Assembly (NCBI RefSeq): GCF_900176305.1
Contig: NZ_FWXH01000021.1
Location: 1 to 42,877, forward strand
Direction: 5' to 3'
DNA from: Clostridium acidisoli DSM 12555
GTDB taxonomy: Bacteria > Bacillota > Clostridia > Clostridiales > Clostridiaceae
Length of the DNA stretch: 42,877 nt
Numbering within the stretch: the first letter of the stretch is position 1; each line of letters starts with the position of its first letter. This document shows, piece after piece, positions 42,393 to 42,877 of this stretch. Below the pieces are notes generated by a model, which ran no database searches, was not told the origin of the DNA, and saw only the letters and a program-made list of their open reading frames with translations. The translations under genes were made by a program, and so were the position numbers.

Positions 42393-42877
42393 TGTTAATG
42401 CTTAATATAAAGAAATTGCAGAGCAACGGTGAAGGGTTTTAACGATTGCTTTGCACGTTAAAAGGTGAAGAGTCGCCAGGGCGAGGTGATGGGTTTTATC
42501 CTTAATTCCCGCGGATAAAAGGTGAAGTGTTTATGGATAAACCCATAAAGGCTAAGGAAATTTTTCATCCTACGTCAGAAAAATAATGAATTTAAATATC
42601 TTAATATTTAGAAACAACTCTACTATATATTTTAACTTTAGGCGTAGCCTTTAGTGTTCATATAATTGCTAATAGCATAATAATCATTTACATGTTAAAC
42701 AACACAACTTTCGGTCAAAAAATGAGTAACAAAATACTTTAGATTATAAAATCTAAGTTCAAAGATTTTTTGCAGCTTAGCGGAGAAAAATCATCCATAG
42801 CTTTTTCCCACGGAAAACCCATCACCTTTGACCAGCAAAGCGCCTGTCAAACCCTTCACCTCGCTTTAGCGACCCTT
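42393..42877 (+). repeat. Fishbone repeat copy R8 (truncated by window end)
   Basis: The left arm has five hairpins, with words GGTGAAGGG, GGTGAAGAG, GGTGATGGG, GGTGAAGTG and GGCTAAGG. The loop of hairpin 3 (TTAATTCCCGC) differs wholly from R5 and R7 while its stem TTTTATCC/GGATAAAA is unchanged. The right arm runs through TTTGAC/GTCAAA, CCCTTCACC and TCGCTTTAGCGA, and stops mid-word (CCCTT) at the last base of the window. Confidence 0.9.

Overview
The window is low-GC, gene-dense DNA of a Clostridium sensu stricto type. It has AT-rich codon use, strong AAGGAGG-type ribosome sites, TTGACA/TATAAT promoters, and many protein families typical of solvent-forming or soil clostridia. It resembles C. 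acetobutylicum-like gene sets, but I cannot fix the species. I see no rRNA, tRNA, prophage or CRISPR array.

Layout. 0-2.5 kb: a repeat end, a degenerate nucleotidyltransferase and a metallophosphoesterase. 2.4-12 kb: a RodA-type SEDS protein (minus), then plus-strand genes for two tandem CNNM/CorC-like proteins, homocysteine S-methyltransferase, an MFS exporter and a SWIM-SNF2 helicase. 12-18 kb: a cold-shock protein; a minus-strand CDP-alcohol phosphatidyltransferase/ferric-reductase pair; a three-gene operon (possible transglutaminase-like protein, amidohydrolase, TPR protein); a TIR-like protein. 18-25 kb: NfeD/flotillin pair, an MFS protein and an iron-complex-type ABC importer. 25-32 kb: a CaCA exchanger behind a yybP-ykoY-type (Mn2+) riboswitch, a YpdA-YpdB-YhjX-like pyruvate-type two-component/transporter set, and histidyl-tRNA synthetase behind a leader peptide with four consecutive His codons. 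32-43 kb: a DUF116 protein, divergent radical SAM and ferritin-like genes, a ugp-type glycerol-3-phosphate importer with a glycerophosphodiesterase, a MarR regulator and an AI-2E-family membrane protein.

The most unusual thing here is a family of non-coding 'fishbone' repeats. Five long copies (about 490-740 bp where complete; two are cut by the window ends), one 375-bp variant and two small derivatives lie just 3' of genes. Each is a near-palindrome made of small hairpins separated by a 9-base word (GGTGAAGGG in the left arm, CCCTTCACC in the right). The words pair in nested register, so the transcript or single strand could fold into a ladder of four-way junctions. Hairpin stems show compensatory changes between copies. 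One copy carries a fragment of an IS1634/IS1182-like transposase. Both window ends lie inside copies, so the window may be a contig broken at this repeat.
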